Positions 1 to 8,288 of a stretch of 64,000 nucleotides of DNA are shown piece by piece. The position numbers and the translations under genes were made by a program. Each line of letters begins with the position of its first letter. Within the stretch, counting starts at the first letter, position 1. The notes beneath the pieces are model-generated. The model made no database searches. It saw only the letters and a list, made by a program, of their open reading frames with translations, and was not told the origin of the DNA. The stretch lies in contig BQJU01000005.1 in assembly GCA_021604865.1 (NCBI GenBank), positions 94,707-158,706 on the forward strand. The letters are read 5' to 3'. The stretch comes from Saprospiraceae bacterium (GTDB taxonomy: Bacteria > Bacteroidota > Bacteroidia > Chitinophagales > Saprospiraceae).

Positions 1-1
1 G

Positions 2-190
2 GACTTTCGGCAGGAAACCGGTGATCCTTTATTTTTTAGTCTTGATGCCGGCCCCAATCTGCATTTGCTCTACCCCGAAACAATAAAGGATAAGGTGCAG
101 GCTTTTATAAAAAATGACTTAATCCAATATTGTGAACAAAGACAGTGGATTGCTGATCAGGTCGGAAAAGGTCCATTGCAATTAGGGTAA
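2..190 (+). CDS. mvaD: Diphosphomevalonate decarboxylase, C-terminal end (partial)
   Basis: The window opens inside this gene; 62 codons in frame 2 run to the TAA at 188-190. The visible tail contains FSLDAGPNLHLLYP, which matches the DAGPN motif of the GHMP-kinase-fold mevalonate diphosphate decarboxylases, followed by a helical tail with a Cys. The family makes isopentenyl diphosphate in the mevalonate pathway, which many Bacteroidota use. The stop codon is also the first three bases of a terminal-inverted-repeat element. The identification rests on this short tail only. Confidence 0.7.
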   Translation, partial: DFRQETGDPLFFSLDAGPNLHLLYPETIKDKVQAFIKNDLIQYCEQRQWIADQVGKGPLQLG

Positions 191-340
191 GCGCTTGTTT
201 GGAGGTCGGCTTTTGTAGCGTCTCGGCTCAGCCAAAGATGATGAAACAATACTTTTTTTGAAGGTCGGATATACAATAACGAAGCATCACCAAAAAAGGG
301 ATCCTTGGCAGCCAAATGGTTGGCCTCCAAACAAGCTTAA
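188..340. repeat. Dispersed TIR element, copy A
   Basis: The left arm (188-210, TAAGCGCTTGTTTGGAGGTC...) and the right arm (322-339, GGCCTCCAAACAAGCTTA) are imperfect inverted repeats around about 110 bp of non-coding DNA. The arms match those at 6549, 31127 and 49591. The element overlaps the stop codon of the upstream gene and ends 13 nt before the rhodanese start codon. No transposase is encoded, so it is MITE- or REP-like. Confidence 0.7.
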
Positions 341-352
341 ATATAAACGGAT

Positions 353-889
353 ATGAAATATTTCATTTCAACCATTAACCTCTTCATTTTTCTGCTTCTT
401 AGTACACAGGCTTGCACTCAAAATATACCAGATAACCGGGCAAAAGTACAGGATGAAGACTTTGATGAAAAGATCAGTGGGTTAATCAATTTTACTGTTC
501 CTACAATTGGTGTAACAGAACTACATAATATTCAAAATGAAGTTTTTATCTTTGACACCAGAAAATGGGAAGAGTACGAGGTGAGTCATATTCCGGGAGC
601 AAAATATCTTGGTTATGGTGACTTTGAAGCCAGTCGAATGGATGATGTTCCAAAAGACGCTCCCATCGTACTTTACTGCTCCATTGGTTACCGAAGTGAA
701 AAAATTGGAGAAAAGCTCCAAGCCCTAGGATTCACTAATGTCAGTAACCTTTACGGCAGCATTTTCGAGTGGGTAAATCACGACTATAAAATAGTCGATA
801 AGTATGAAAAACCAACTAGAAAATTGCATACCTATAATAGAAATTGGAGTAAGTGGGTCGATGAAAAGAAAGCAGAGAAAACCTGGTAG
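353..889 (+). CDS. Exported rhodanese-like domain protein
   Basis: This 178-residue protein has a hydrophobic N-terminal export signal (about residues 1-20) ending at a Cys, though the lipobox-like site TQAC is imperfect. A single rhodanese domain follows (about 50-145). The motif FDTRKWEEYEVSHIPGA and the active loop LYCSIGYRS, with Cys109, are those of catalytic rhodanese/Cdc25-fold domains, which carry a persulfide on the Cys. It therefore probably acts in periplasmic sulfur or thiol transfer; the substrate is unknown. The gene lies 44 bp upstream of the serine palmitoyltransferase-like gene on the same strand, and a TIR element sits just before its start. Confidence 0.8.
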   Translation: MKYFISTINLFIFLLLSTQACTQNIPDNRAKVQDEDFDEKISGLINFTVPTIGVTELHNIQNEVFIFDTRKWEEYEVSHIPGAKYLGYGDFEASRMDDVPKDAPIVLYCSIGYRSEKIGEKLQALGFTNVSNLYGSIFEWVNHDYKIVDKYEKPTRKLHTYNRNWSKWVDEKKAEKTW

Positions 890-932
890 CAACGCTAGCT
901 TCCCGATCTTGTAATTTCAAAAGACTTTCAAT

Positions 933-2183
933 ATGGATTTATTTGAAAAGTTTAAGGCCAACCGCGGACCATTAGGTCAGTATGCGGAAGTAGCTCATGG
1001 TAATTATGCTTTCCCTAAGCTGGAAGGTGAATTGGGAAGTCGGATGACTTTCAAGGGTCAGGAGATGATTGTTTGGAGCCTTAACAGTTATCTGGGATTG
1101 GCCAATCACCCTGAGATTCGCGAAGCTGATGCCAAAGCTGCTGCAGATTGGGGAATGGCATACCCAATGGGAGCCCGCATCATGTCGGGTGAAACCAGCC
1201 AACATGAAATGCTGGAAGCAGAACTGGCTGACTTCATCAAAAAGGAAGCTGTCCTCTTGCTAAATTTTGGCTATCAGGGGATTGTCTCTCTCGTTGATTC
1301 GTTGCTGGATCGCCGGGATGTAGTTGTTTATGATAAAGACAATCATGCTTGTATCTATGATGGGATTCGGCTGCACATTGGGACTCGTTTCCCTTTTGAG
1401 CACAATGACATCGAGAGCTTTAGTAAACAAATTGAAAGAGCAGCCGCCAAAGCCAAGGAAACCGGCGGTGGTTTATTGGTGATTACCGAAGGGGTATTTG
1501 GTATGCGTGGCGAGCAGGGAATTCTAAAAGAAATCGTTGCTTATAAATCTAAATATAACTTCCGCTTATTGGTAGATGATGCACATGGTTTTGGAACTCA
1601 GGGTAAAACAGGAGCCGGAACCGGAGAAGAACAAGGCGTACAAGATGATATCGATCTTTATTTCAGCACCTTCGCTAAATCAATGGCCAGCATTGGTGCA
1701 TTTATTGGAGGCAACAAAGATATTATCAACTATTTGCGGTACAATCTGCGTTCACAGGTTTTCGCCAAATCTCTACCAATGCCAATCGTAATTGGTGCGC
1801 GTAAGCGTTTGGATATGTTGCGGACCCGTCCTGAATTGAAAGCAAAGCTTTGGGAGAATGTATATTTGCTGCAAAATGGCTTGAAAGAAAACGGTTTTGA
1901 CATAGGTAATACCAATGCTTGTGTAACACCAGTTTATTTGCACGGTTCAATTGGTGAAGCGGCTATGTTAGTTCAGGATATGCGTAGTAATTACAAAATT
2001 TTCTGCTCAATCGTATTGTATCCGGTTATTCCAAAAGGAATGATTTTACTGCGTTTGATTCCAACTGCAGCACATACCAAGGAAGATATTGATATTACCA
2101 TCCAGGCTTTCAGCGAAGTAGCGAAGAAGTTGAAGGATGGCGTATATGAAGAACAGGCCAAAATAATGATGCCGACCGTATAG
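933..2183 (+). CDS. spt: Alpha-oxoamine synthase, serine palmitoyltransferase type
   Basis: This 416-residue PLP enzyme is fold-type I, AOS family (SPT, KBL, AONS, ALAS). Visible motifs are LNSYLGLANHP near the N-terminus, His138 in DKDNHACIYDG (stacks on PLP), DDAHGFGTQG (Asp215/His218) and the PLP lysine Lys249 in STFAKSMASIG. The length and the extended C-terminal part fit the SPT-like members common in Bacteroidota, which condense serine with acyl-CoA as the first step of sphingolipid synthesis. KBL or another acyl-CoA specificity cannot be excluded from sequence alone. A terminator hairpin follows directly. Confidence 0.8.
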   Translation: MDLFEKFKANRGPLGQYAEVAHGNYAFPKLEGELGSRMTFKGQEMIVWSLNSYLGLANHPEIREADAKAAADWGMAYPMGARIMSGETSQHEMLEAELADFIKKEAVLLLNFGYQGIVSLVDSLLDRRDVVVYDKDNHACIYDGIRLHIGTRFPFEHNDIESFSKQIERAAAKAKETGGGLLVITEGVFGMRGEQGILKEIVAYKSKYNFRLLVDDAHGFGTQGKTGAGTGEEQGVQDDIDLYFSTFAKSMASIGAFIGGNKDIINYLRYNLRSQVFAKSLPMPIVIGARKRLDMLRTRPELKAKLWENVYLLQNGLKENGFDIGNTNACVTPVYLHGSIGEAAMLVQDMRSNYKIFCSIVLYPVIPKGMILLRLIPTAAHTKEDIDITIQAFSEVAKKLKDGVYEEQAKIMMPTV

Positions 2184-2205
2184 AAAAGATTCAATCTGAA
2201 ACGAT

Positions 2206-2247
2206 AAAAACGGCCAGCTGAACAGAGTTCAGTTGGCTGTTTTTTTT
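2206..2247 (+). terminator. Intrinsic terminator after spt
   Basis: A 14-bp stem (AACGGCCAGCTGAA with TTCAGTTGGCTGTT, two G-U pairs) closes a short loop. A run of eight T follows, 23 nt after the stop codon. Confidence 0.8.
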
Positions 2248-2304
2248 GAATCTGTAATGTGGAAAATGAATGCTCAAAGGGACGTAAAATTTGACCTACC
2301 TACC

Positions 2305-2325
2305 TTATCCACAAAGTTATCCACA
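2305..2325 (+). other. Two tandem perfect DnaA boxes
   Basis: TTATCCACA occurs at 2305-2313 and again at 2317-2325. Both are on the plus strand, 12 bp apart start to start, in the gap between spt and the end of heme A synthase. A third perfect copy, inverted, lies at 2824-2832 inside the heme A synthase gene. Perfect matches to TTATNCACA this close together are unlikely by chance, and they are about 1.3 kb from the larger box cluster at 3618-3944. Confidence 0.65.
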
Positions 2326-2329
2326 CCTG

Positions 2330-3448
2330 TTAATTTCTTGTTGGAACTACTTGATATATAACAAATAGAACAATTGTCAACAATAGTAATGCGCCTGCCT
2401 GATGCAACACACCAAGAGCAACAGGAACCATTCCAACACAATTAATTAAAGTAAATATCCCCAATAAAACCTGGATTACCAACATAGTTACCAACAAGAT
2501 TATTCCAACTCGAAAAGGAGGGCTCGTCGACATTTTTATGGCTTTATAAAAATACCAGAAGATCAGGCCAGACAATAGATAAGCAGTGGTTCTGTGTAAC
2601 AGTTGTATGAGTGCTGACATAAAAGGCGAAGTATCGTAGTGTACAAAGTTATTCACATTCCATTGATCTGCAATTGTTAACACTCCGGGAATCCATTGGC
2701 CATTCATATCTGGCCAGGTTGGATAAAATAAACCGGCCTTCATTCCCGACATAATTCCACCCAAAATAATCTGTATAGACAATACCACAAAAATGACCTT
2801 AATCCACCTTTTTAACAGCGTATTGTGGATAACTTTTTTATCCGGTTGCAACACCCCTAATGTAGTCCACCAAAGATAACTGTACAGGACAAATGCCAGA
2901 CTAAGATGCATGGTCAATTTATAGGCATTTACCCAAGGCCGGTTGACCAAGCCACTGGCTACCATGATCCAGCCAAAGGATGCCACTACTGCAGCCAACA
3001 AGACGACAATGCCCAGTCGCCTCATCAGGGGTTTATCGAGCATCTTACGCTGCCAAAAGATCAGAAAGGGGACAGCGAAGACAAACCCCATTAATCGCGC
3101 CCAGAGCCGGTGTATGTACTCCCAGAAGAAAATGAACTTGAAAGAGGAGAGACTCATTCCTTGATTAATTTTGGCATATTGTGGCGTCTCTTTATACAAA
3201 TCAAAGGCCTCCTGCCACTCCGCGGCATTGAGGGGAGGCAACGTCCCTGTTACAATTTCCCATTTAGTAATGGATAGCCCAGACCCCGTAAGTCGGGTGA
3301 TGCCTCCAACAACTACCTGAACAAAAATCATAAAAAGGCCAATGATCAACCAAACCTTTACTAGTGTATGATAAGACTTTGGCAAAATTTCTGATGTACT
3401 AGTGGATATATTGGATGCTTGATTCATGATCGCATTGTTTGAAAACAA
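2330..3448 (-). CDS. ctaA: Heme A synthase (COX15/CtaA family)
   Basis: This 372-residue polytopic membrane protein has about eight hydrophobic segments. It hydroxylates and oxidises the C8 methyl of heme O to give heme A for cytochrome aa3 oxidases. The four conserved heme-ligand histidines are visible at His113 (WEYIHRLWARLMG), His181 (LTMHLSLAF), His285 (LLHRTTAYLL) and His349 (GVLHQAGA), as is the first-loop motif GGITRLTGSGLSI. The length matches the alpha-proteobacterial/mitochondrial COX15 type. The Met at codon 8 (3427) is an equally possible start. No other cytochrome-oxidase genes are nearby. Confidence 0.92.
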   Translation of the reverse strand: MFSNNAIMNQASNISTSTSEILPKSYHTLVKVWLIIGLFMIFVQVVVGGITRLTGSGLSITKWEIVTGTLPPLNAAEWQEAFDLYKETPQYAKINQGMSLSSFKFIFFWEYIHRLWARLMGFVFAVPFLIFWQRKMLDKPLMRRLGIVVLLAAVVASFGWIMVASGLVNRPWVNAYKLTMHLSLAFVLYSYLWWTTLGVLQPDKKVIHNTLLKRWIKVIFVVLSIQIILGGIMSGMKAGLFYPTWPDMNGQWIPGVLTIADQWNVNNFVHYDTSPFMSALIQLLHRTTAYLLSGLIFWYFYKAIKMSTSPPFRVGIILLVTMLVIQVLLGIFTLINCVGMVPVALGVLHQAGALLLLTIVLFVIYQVVPTRN

Positions 3449-3599
3449 ATGATATGATTTGGTTTTGTTTCCCCGGTTTCTGTATTTTGATCTCTGATCT
3501 ATTAATAGTTATTTTTATTAAATTTTTTAAAACCCCTATCATAATCAGTGCTGTTAGTTTGTCAGTAAAAAAGTGTGTTAATTTTATGTAAATTCATTA

Positions 3600-3950
3600 T
3601 TAAGATAATGTCAATAGTTTTCCACAGCTTTTCCACTGATTGATCCCTGAATAGAACTGGGTTTTACAAAGTAATTCACAGTTGGTGTAAAAGTTATTAA
3701 TAGGATAACTTTTTTGTCGGCAGAGGCTATTTTTTTACTTTTTGATGTCAATAACTACTATAGATATCCACGAAAATGATAGGGTTGGTCGTTGTCCACA
3801 ATGGGGGGAGAGGTTGTTTCTTAGCCAATGTGCAAAACCTATCTGCTTATCCACGGTACGCTCACAATTTCTGTGGAAAACCTTATTTGCTAAAATATTG
3901 GTTTTTATACTTTTATAAAGTAGTGATTAATCAATTGTGAATAACTATTT
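3600..3950. other. Candidate chromosomal replication origin (oriC)
   Basis: The 682 bp between divergent ctaA and the SRAP gene hold no ORF and are strongly AT-rich. DnaA-box-like 9-mers are TTTTCCACA (3618), TTTTCCACT (3629), TAATTCACA (3672), ATATCCACG (3764), TTGTCCACA (3792), TTATCCACG (3847), TGTGGAAAA (3872, minus) and TGTGAATAA (3936; minus-strand TTATTCACA, a perfect TTATNCACA). An A/T-only stretch around 3880-3930 could be the unwinding element. In Bacteroidota the origin is often not next to dnaA, so the absence of dnaA here does not argue against it. GC-skew could not be computed. Confidence 0.62.
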
Positions 3951-4051
3951 TACAGGCATTATTTAAGATTTGTTTTTGATATCCATCGATTTGTTTTTAG
4001 TTTTAGTGAGTGTTGGTGTAAAGCCTATTTTTCGTTCAAATCCTTTCAAAC

Positions 4052-4116
4052 AATAAACTTGTTGCGCAGGGGCAACATAGTAAGTACCCCTTGATGATCC
4101 CTGCGAAACAAGTCTA
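4052..4116. repeat. Dispersed TIR element, second type, copy 1
   Basis: The left arm AATAAACTTGTTGCGCAGGGG and the right arm CCCTGCGAAACAAGTCTA form an inverted repeat. The right half (CCCTTGATGATCCC-GCGAAACAA-TCTAATAA) is nearly identical to 58178-58210. The element ends exactly 14 nt before the SRAP start codon, the same distance as the second copy has to its gene. No coding capacity. Confidence 0.65.
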
Positions 4117-4130
4117 ATAAACCTCAGTAC

Positions 4131-4811
4131 ATGTGTGGTCGATTTTCATTTGTGGCTTCAAAAGAAAAGATTCAACAACAGATGGGTGAAAACCTTGATG
4201 TAGGCGCCAATCTGCGGATCAATTTCAATGTAGCACCTACTCAACATGCCTATGTTATCACTAATGATAAGCCTGATATTTTACAATATATAACCTGGGG
4301 GTTGATCCCATATTGGTCGAAAGATGGTAAAAATGCGGGAAAATTGATCAATGCCCGACGGGAGGGGATTGAATCCAAGCCTTCATTCAGGGTGCCATTG
4401 CGCAAAAGACGCTGTCTAATTTTGGCAGATAGTTTTTATGAATGGCGGAAGGAAGGAACTCAAAAAATTCCTTACCGGATTTTTATGAAAAATGGCGATC
4501 TGTTGGTCATGGCTGGAATTTGGGATGCCTGGTACAAAGATGACTACGCCGTCAAAAGCTTTTCGATTATTACCACACCTCCCAACCAGGAAATAACACC
4601 TATCCATAATCGGATGCCGGTATTATTCACGGATAAAGAAAGTTATGAACAATGGCTGGCCGACAATACTTTGGAAGAGGTCCTGGGTATGCTCAATACT
4701 CCTTCCGATGGGATATTGGATTTATACCGCGTATCCGAAAAAGTCAATTCTGTGCGAAATAATTCACCTGAATTACACCAAAAAATTGCCGATCCTCCTT
4801 CACTATTTTAA
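4131..4811 (+). CDS. SOS response-associated peptidase (SRAP/HMCES/YedK)
   Basis: This 226-residue protein begins MCGRFSFV; processing exposes Cys2, which forms a stable thiazolidine crosslink with abasic sites in single-stranded DNA and protects them. The other catalytic residues are recognisable: Asn74 (KLINARREG), Glu104 (SFYEWRKEG) and His159 (PIHNRMPVLF). The motif NVAPTQ, typical of the family, is at 33-38. Length is normal. The gene begins 14 nt after a TIR element and lies just right of the putative origin. No LexA-type box was recognised. Confidence 0.93.
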   Translation: MCGRFSFVASKEKIQQQMGENLDVGANLRINFNVAPTQHAYVITNDKPDILQYITWGLIPYWSKDGKNAGKLINARREGIESKPSFRVPLRKRRCLILADSFYEWRKEGTQKIPYRIFMKNGDLLVMAGIWDAWYKDDYAVKSFSIITTPPNQEITPIHNRMPVLFTDKESYEQWLADNTLEEVLGMLNTPSDGILDLYRVSEKVNSVRNNSPELHQKIADPPSLF

Positions 4812-4829
4812 CTTTGCAGACTTTATTTT

Positions 4830-5450
4830 ATGGAATTTTTACGATGGTTAAAAGGCATTTATAAAAAACAATCTGAACCGGATACGATGAAATACCTGAT
4901 CGTAGGCCTTGGAAACATGGGGGCCGATTACGACAATACCAGGCACAATGTGGGCTTTGAAGTGGTGGATTACCTTGCCCGGGAATTTGAAGTTTCCTTT
5001 AAAAATGACCAACTGGGGGATGTGGCAGAGTTCAAATACCGTGGGCGTACCTTTATTTTGCTCAAGCCATCAACCTATATGAACCGCAGTGGTAAAGCAG
5101 TGCGGTATTGGTTGCAAAAGGGGAAAGTCAATCAAAAAAACCTCCTGGTTGTATTAGATGATTTAAATTTGCCTTTTGGCAAACAACGTCTGCGCGGCAA
5201 AGGAAATGATGGTGGCCACAATGGCCTGAAGGATATTGACCAATTTGTAGGGGGAAATAATTATGCACGCCTGCGCATCGGCATTGGCGATGAATTTTCC
5301 AAAGGCCGACAAGTTGATTATGTATTAGGGGAATGGACTACTGAGGAACAAGAAGCCTTGCCTGAAATACTCAAATATGCTGCCGATACCGTGAAAAGTT
5401 TTGGTGCCATTGGATTAACACATACCATGAATGCGTTTAATAAGAAGTGA
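4830..5450 (+). CDS. pth: Peptidyl-tRNA hydrolase
   Basis: This enzyme releases peptides from peptidyl-tRNA that drops off the ribosome. The core starts at residue 20 with MKYLIVGLGNMG. Asn29, His39 (DNTRHNVGF) and the LDDLNLPFG and GNDGGHNGLKDI motifs are the conserved active-site and tRNA-binding elements. The Met at 4830 adds a 19-residue Lys/Trp-rich extension, which Bacteroidota Pth proteins often have; 4887 is the alternative start. The gene begins 18 nt after SRAP, and its last 36 bp overlap the convergent glycosyltransferase gene. Confidence 0.93.
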   Translation: MEFLRWLKGIYKKQSEPDTMKYLIVGLGNMGADYDNTRHNVGFEVVDYLAREFEVSFKNDQLGDVAEFKYRGRTFILLKPSTYMNRSGKAVRYWLQKGKVNQKNLLVVLDDLNLPFGKQRLRGKGNDGGHNGLKDIDQFVGGNNYARLRIGIGDEFSKGRQVDYVLGEWTTEEQEALPEILKYAADTVKSFGAIGLTHTMNAFNKK

Positions 5451-6494
5451 TTTTAGCGCTATATCTGGTAGCGATTGAGCATTCATTATTTGTGTAAATC
5501 CAGGATAAATACCTGCCAGTTTTATATCCTCCTCAAGGTTCAGGTTTTCCTGATTTTGAGTATAACAAATACCTCGTTCCTGAAGTCGTTTCGCCAGGTA
5601 TTCCTGCTCAGTTTGTCCGGGAGTGGGAATGAGTAATGCTTTTTTCCCCAACCGGGTCAAGTCCATCAATGAAGTATACCCAGGGCGGCAGATGATCAGT
5701 TTGGCCTGTTCCATCAATTGATTGAGTTCAGTTGATGTATAAAATGGAATTTTAAGAACATATTCGCTCGCATTGATTTGTATCGTATCTTCAGTTTTTC
5801 CCTGTACAATGATGAGTTTTTGTTTCAACTCAGTGGCTTGGAGAATAAGTTTTTCCTCCAATTTACTACGTTGGGGCTCCGGCCCCGAAAGGACTGCTAT
5901 CAGCGGATATTTTATAGTTAAATCGAGGGGCTTCATTCTGCTCAAGACACCAAGATACCAGGTGGGCATAGATAAAGAAGGGTGGGATAATGCACCTGCT
6001 AGTCCACCATTTTCTCTATTATCGGGGATCCAGCATTCTGTAAACTTTCCGATCATATAATGATTTATCCAATTGACCACATATTGAAGGGGGGGAAATG
6101 GAATACGAATGTATAGCTGATGAGTCATGAAAATACAGGGCACTTTAGTCGAGAAACAACCAAAACGGCTGTCAGAAATGACTAATTCAATCTGATGTTT
6201 GTCAATAATTTTTTGCAACATTCGGTATTCACGCCAGGCTGACCAGATGATTTTAGGCCATTGCCAGGCAATATTGAACCACATTTTGTTGGAGATATAC
6301 CAAATATTATATGCTGGCAGCTCAATGGTTTTCAGGTTTGGAAATTCAGCTTGAACCAATTGCATGGCTCGCCCACTACTACCCAAAATGAGTTCATAAT
6401 CCGCTTGCTGCAAGGCGTTAATCAGAGGAATACAGCGACTGGCATGTCCCAATCCCCAATCAAGAATAGCGATGAAAATACGCTTATTGGCCAA
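5415..6494 (-). CDS. GT-B (MurG-like) glycosyltransferase family protein
   Basis: This 359-residue protein has an N-terminal Rossmann half starting FIAILDWGLGHASRCIPLI, like the GxGH loop of MurG/UGT-type enzymes. Its C-terminal donor-binding half contains IICRPGYTSLMDLTRLGKKALLIPTPGQTEQEYLA, resembling the nucleotide-sugar site of MurG. Donor and acceptor are unknown. There is no signal peptide, so it probably acts at the cytoplasmic membrane face. It converges on pth with a 36-bp 3' overlap, so no terminator separates the two. Confidence 0.75.
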   Translation of the reverse strand: MANKRIFIAILDWGLGHASRCIPLINALQQADYELILGSSGRAMQLVQAEFPNLKTIELPAYNIWYISNKMWFNIAWQWPKIIWSAWREYRMLQKIIDKHQIELVISDSRFGCFSTKVPCIFMTHQLYIRIPFPPLQYVVNWINHYMIGKFTECWIPDNRENGGLAGALSHPSLSMPTWYLGVLSRMKPLDLTIKYPLIAVLSGPEPQRSKLEEKLILQATELKQKLIIVQGKTEDTIQINASEYVLKIPFYTSTELNQLMEQAKLIICRPGYTSLMDLTRLGKKALLIPTPGQTEQEYLAKRLQERGICYTQNQENLNLEEDIKLAGIYPGFTQIMNAQSLPDIALKSLLIKRIHGMC

Positions 6495-6548
6495 ATTCTA
6501 TTATTTTAGTTGCTTCAACAACTAAGAAAGGAATATTTTCGGAAAAAA

Positions 6549-6590
6549 TAAGGGCATGTTTGGATTTGTTTTTATCCAAACATGCCCTAA
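6549..6590. repeat. Minimal TIR element (near-perfect hairpin), copy B
   Basis: TAAGGGCATGTTTGGAT (6549-6565) and its inverted partner ATCCAAACATGCCCTAA (6574-6590) match at 16 of 17 positions with an 8-nt loop. This is the dispersed TIR family reduced to its two arms. It ends 11 nt before the start codon of the small lipoprotein at 6602. As RNA it would form a strong hairpin, but no T-run follows. Confidence 0.75.
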
Positions 6591-6601
6591 AAGATGATAA
6601 A

Positions 6602-6703
6602 ATGAATACAAAAAAAAACTGGCTTATGGCAGGCATAATCCTAATGCTCATCTTAAGTTTGGCCGCTTGTAAGGCACTGGATTGCGGCTGCCCGATGCAT
6701 TAG
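6602..6703 (+). CDS. Tiny lipoprotein, 33 residues
   Basis: An ATG at 6602 opens a 33-codon frame. It has a charged start (MNTKKNW), a hydrophobic stretch LMAGIILMLILSL and a good lipobox LAAC with Cys23. The mature peptide would be only CKALDCGCPMH. The pattern of a lipoprotein signal followed by a DCGCPM-like Cys-rich tail looks non-random and I believe similar mini-lipoproteins occur in Bacteroidota. The frame lies alone on the plus strand between two minus-strand genes. A role in metal or redox binding would be a guess. Confidence 0.55.
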   Translation: MNTKKNWLMAGIILMLILSLAACKALDCGCPMH

Positions 6704-6737
6704 AGATTAGCTTAATTGTTTTTTAACAAAGAACCAA

Positions 6738-8288
6738 TTAGGTCAATCGAATTTCGTCATCATTACCGTCATAGAAGCGGTATTCCATCAAGCTGTAATC
6801 GTTATCGGAAAAAATCCGGATGTACTTCTGGTATTTAAAATACCATTTCATCTGAGTATTGGGAATACCTTTTTTTAGGAAAGCTTCCACATAAGGATGA
6901 ACAAACAGTTTCAGCTTTGTTTTAGGGTGTGATTGGGCGATAAAAACCAAATCACGTTCAATATCGTCCGTTAAAAGAATTGAAGCATTGATTTTTCCTG
7001 TACCATTACACGTTGGACAAACTTCAGCCGTATTAATGTTTACCTCAGGTCTAACCCGCTGTCGGGTAATCTGCATGAGGCCGAATTTACTCAATGGCAG
7101 AATAGTGTGTTGGGCACGATCCTGTTTCATCGCATTCCGCATCTCTTTAACCAGGTTTTTCCGATTTTCCTGATTTTTCATATCGATAAAATCGATAATA
7201 ATGATGCCGCCGATATCGCGCAGGCGCAATTGCCGGGCAATTTCTGCTGCTGCTTCCAAATTGACATTTAACACCGCTTCTTCCTGGTTGCTGCTGGTCA
7301 TCTTATGTCCACTGTTGACATCAATGACATGCATCGCTTCTGTATGTTCGATGACCAGGTAAGCCCCGCTTGGCATTGTTGCGGTCTTGCCAAAAGAAGA
7401 TTTGATTTGCCGGATTACGCCATGGGCGTCAAAAACCGGTTTTGATCCTTTATACAAATTGACAATTTTTACCTGATCAGGTGCAATAGATCCCAGATAA
7501 CTTCTGATATTCTGATACAACTGTTTATCATTAACCACGATGCGGTTAAAGGAATTGGTCAGAATATCTCGAAGAATACTTGATGTTTTATCAAGCTCGC
7601 TAAGTAATTTTAGCGGAGCCTTAGATTTGTGGAGTTGGGTAAAAATATCTTCCCATTTACTCATCATCAGATTGAGTTCCTCCAACAGATCTTGTACTTT
7701 TTTCCCTTCAGCAGCAGTCCGTACGATAACACCAAAATTTTTGGGTCGAATGCTTTCCACCAATAATTGCAGGCGTTTGCGTTCTTCGGCATTAGCAATC
7801 TTTTTCGAGACGGCAATAGCATCTGAAAACGGGGTGAGTACGAGATAACGACCGGGAATGGTCATTTCACAACTCAAGCGGGGACCTTTGGTAGAGATGG
7901 GTTCTTTTAAAACCTGCACCAGGATATGCTGGCGTTTATTCAGTACCTGATCAATTTTACCGGTTTTGATAATTTCCGGCTCCAACTCAAAGTTTTCGAG
8001 ACGATGAGTTGTAATTTTTCCTGAAATGGCTCCATCCGTATATTTCAGGAGGGAACGCAACTTTGGGCCCAGGTCGGTATAGTGCAAAAAGGCATCTTTC
8101 TTGTGACCAATATCTACAAACGCGGCATTTAAACCGGGCATCAACCTACGGATGCGACCCAGAAATATATCACCGACTGTAAAATTATTGTTGGTCTTCT
8201 GATAGTGTAATTCAACTAACTTAGAACCTTCTAAAAGCGCTATCTCGACATCTGTGGGCGTAGAATTAATAATTAGTTCTTTTTCCAC
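6738..8288 (-). CDS. rng: Ribonuclease G/E family endoribonuclease
   Basis: This 516-residue enzyme has the RNase G architecture without the long C-terminal RNase E scaffold. It has an S1-like domain at about 38-130, a catalytic DNase I-like part with Asp323 (HVIDVNSGH) and Asp366 (IIIIDFIDM), and the zinc-link cysteines Cys424/Cys427 in CPTCNGTG. It processes rRNA and mRNA in the cytoplasm. On the minus strand it follows HU, a TPR lipoprotein and the COX24-like mini-protein, an order I recognise as common in Bacteroidota. The initiating Met directly precedes the S1 region. Confidence 0.95.
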   Translation of the reverse strand: MEKELIINSTPTDVEIALLEGSKLVELHYQKTNNNFTVGDIFLGRIRRLMPGLNAAFVDIGHKKDAFLHYTDLGPKLRSLLKYTDGAISGKITTHRLENFELEPEIIKTGKIDQVLNKRQHILVQVLKEPISTKGPRLSCEMTIPGRYLVLTPFSDAIAVSKKIANAEERKRLQLLVESIRPKNFGVIVRTAAEGKKVQDLLEELNLMMSKWEDIFTQLHKSKAPLKLLSELDKTSSILRDILTNSFNRIVVNDKQLYQNIRSYLGSIAPDQVKIVNLYKGSKPVFDAHGVIRQIKSSFGKTATMPSGAYLVIEHTEAMHVIDVNSGHKMTSSNQEEAVLNVNLEAAAEIARQLRLRDIGGIIIIDFIDMKNQENRKNLVKEMRNAMKQDRAQHTILPLSKFGLMQITRQRVRPEVNINTAEVCPTCNGTGKINASILLTDDIERDLVFIAQSHPKTKLKLFVHPYVEAFLKKGIPNTQMKWYFKYQKYIRIFSDNDYSLMEYRFYDGNDDEIRLT

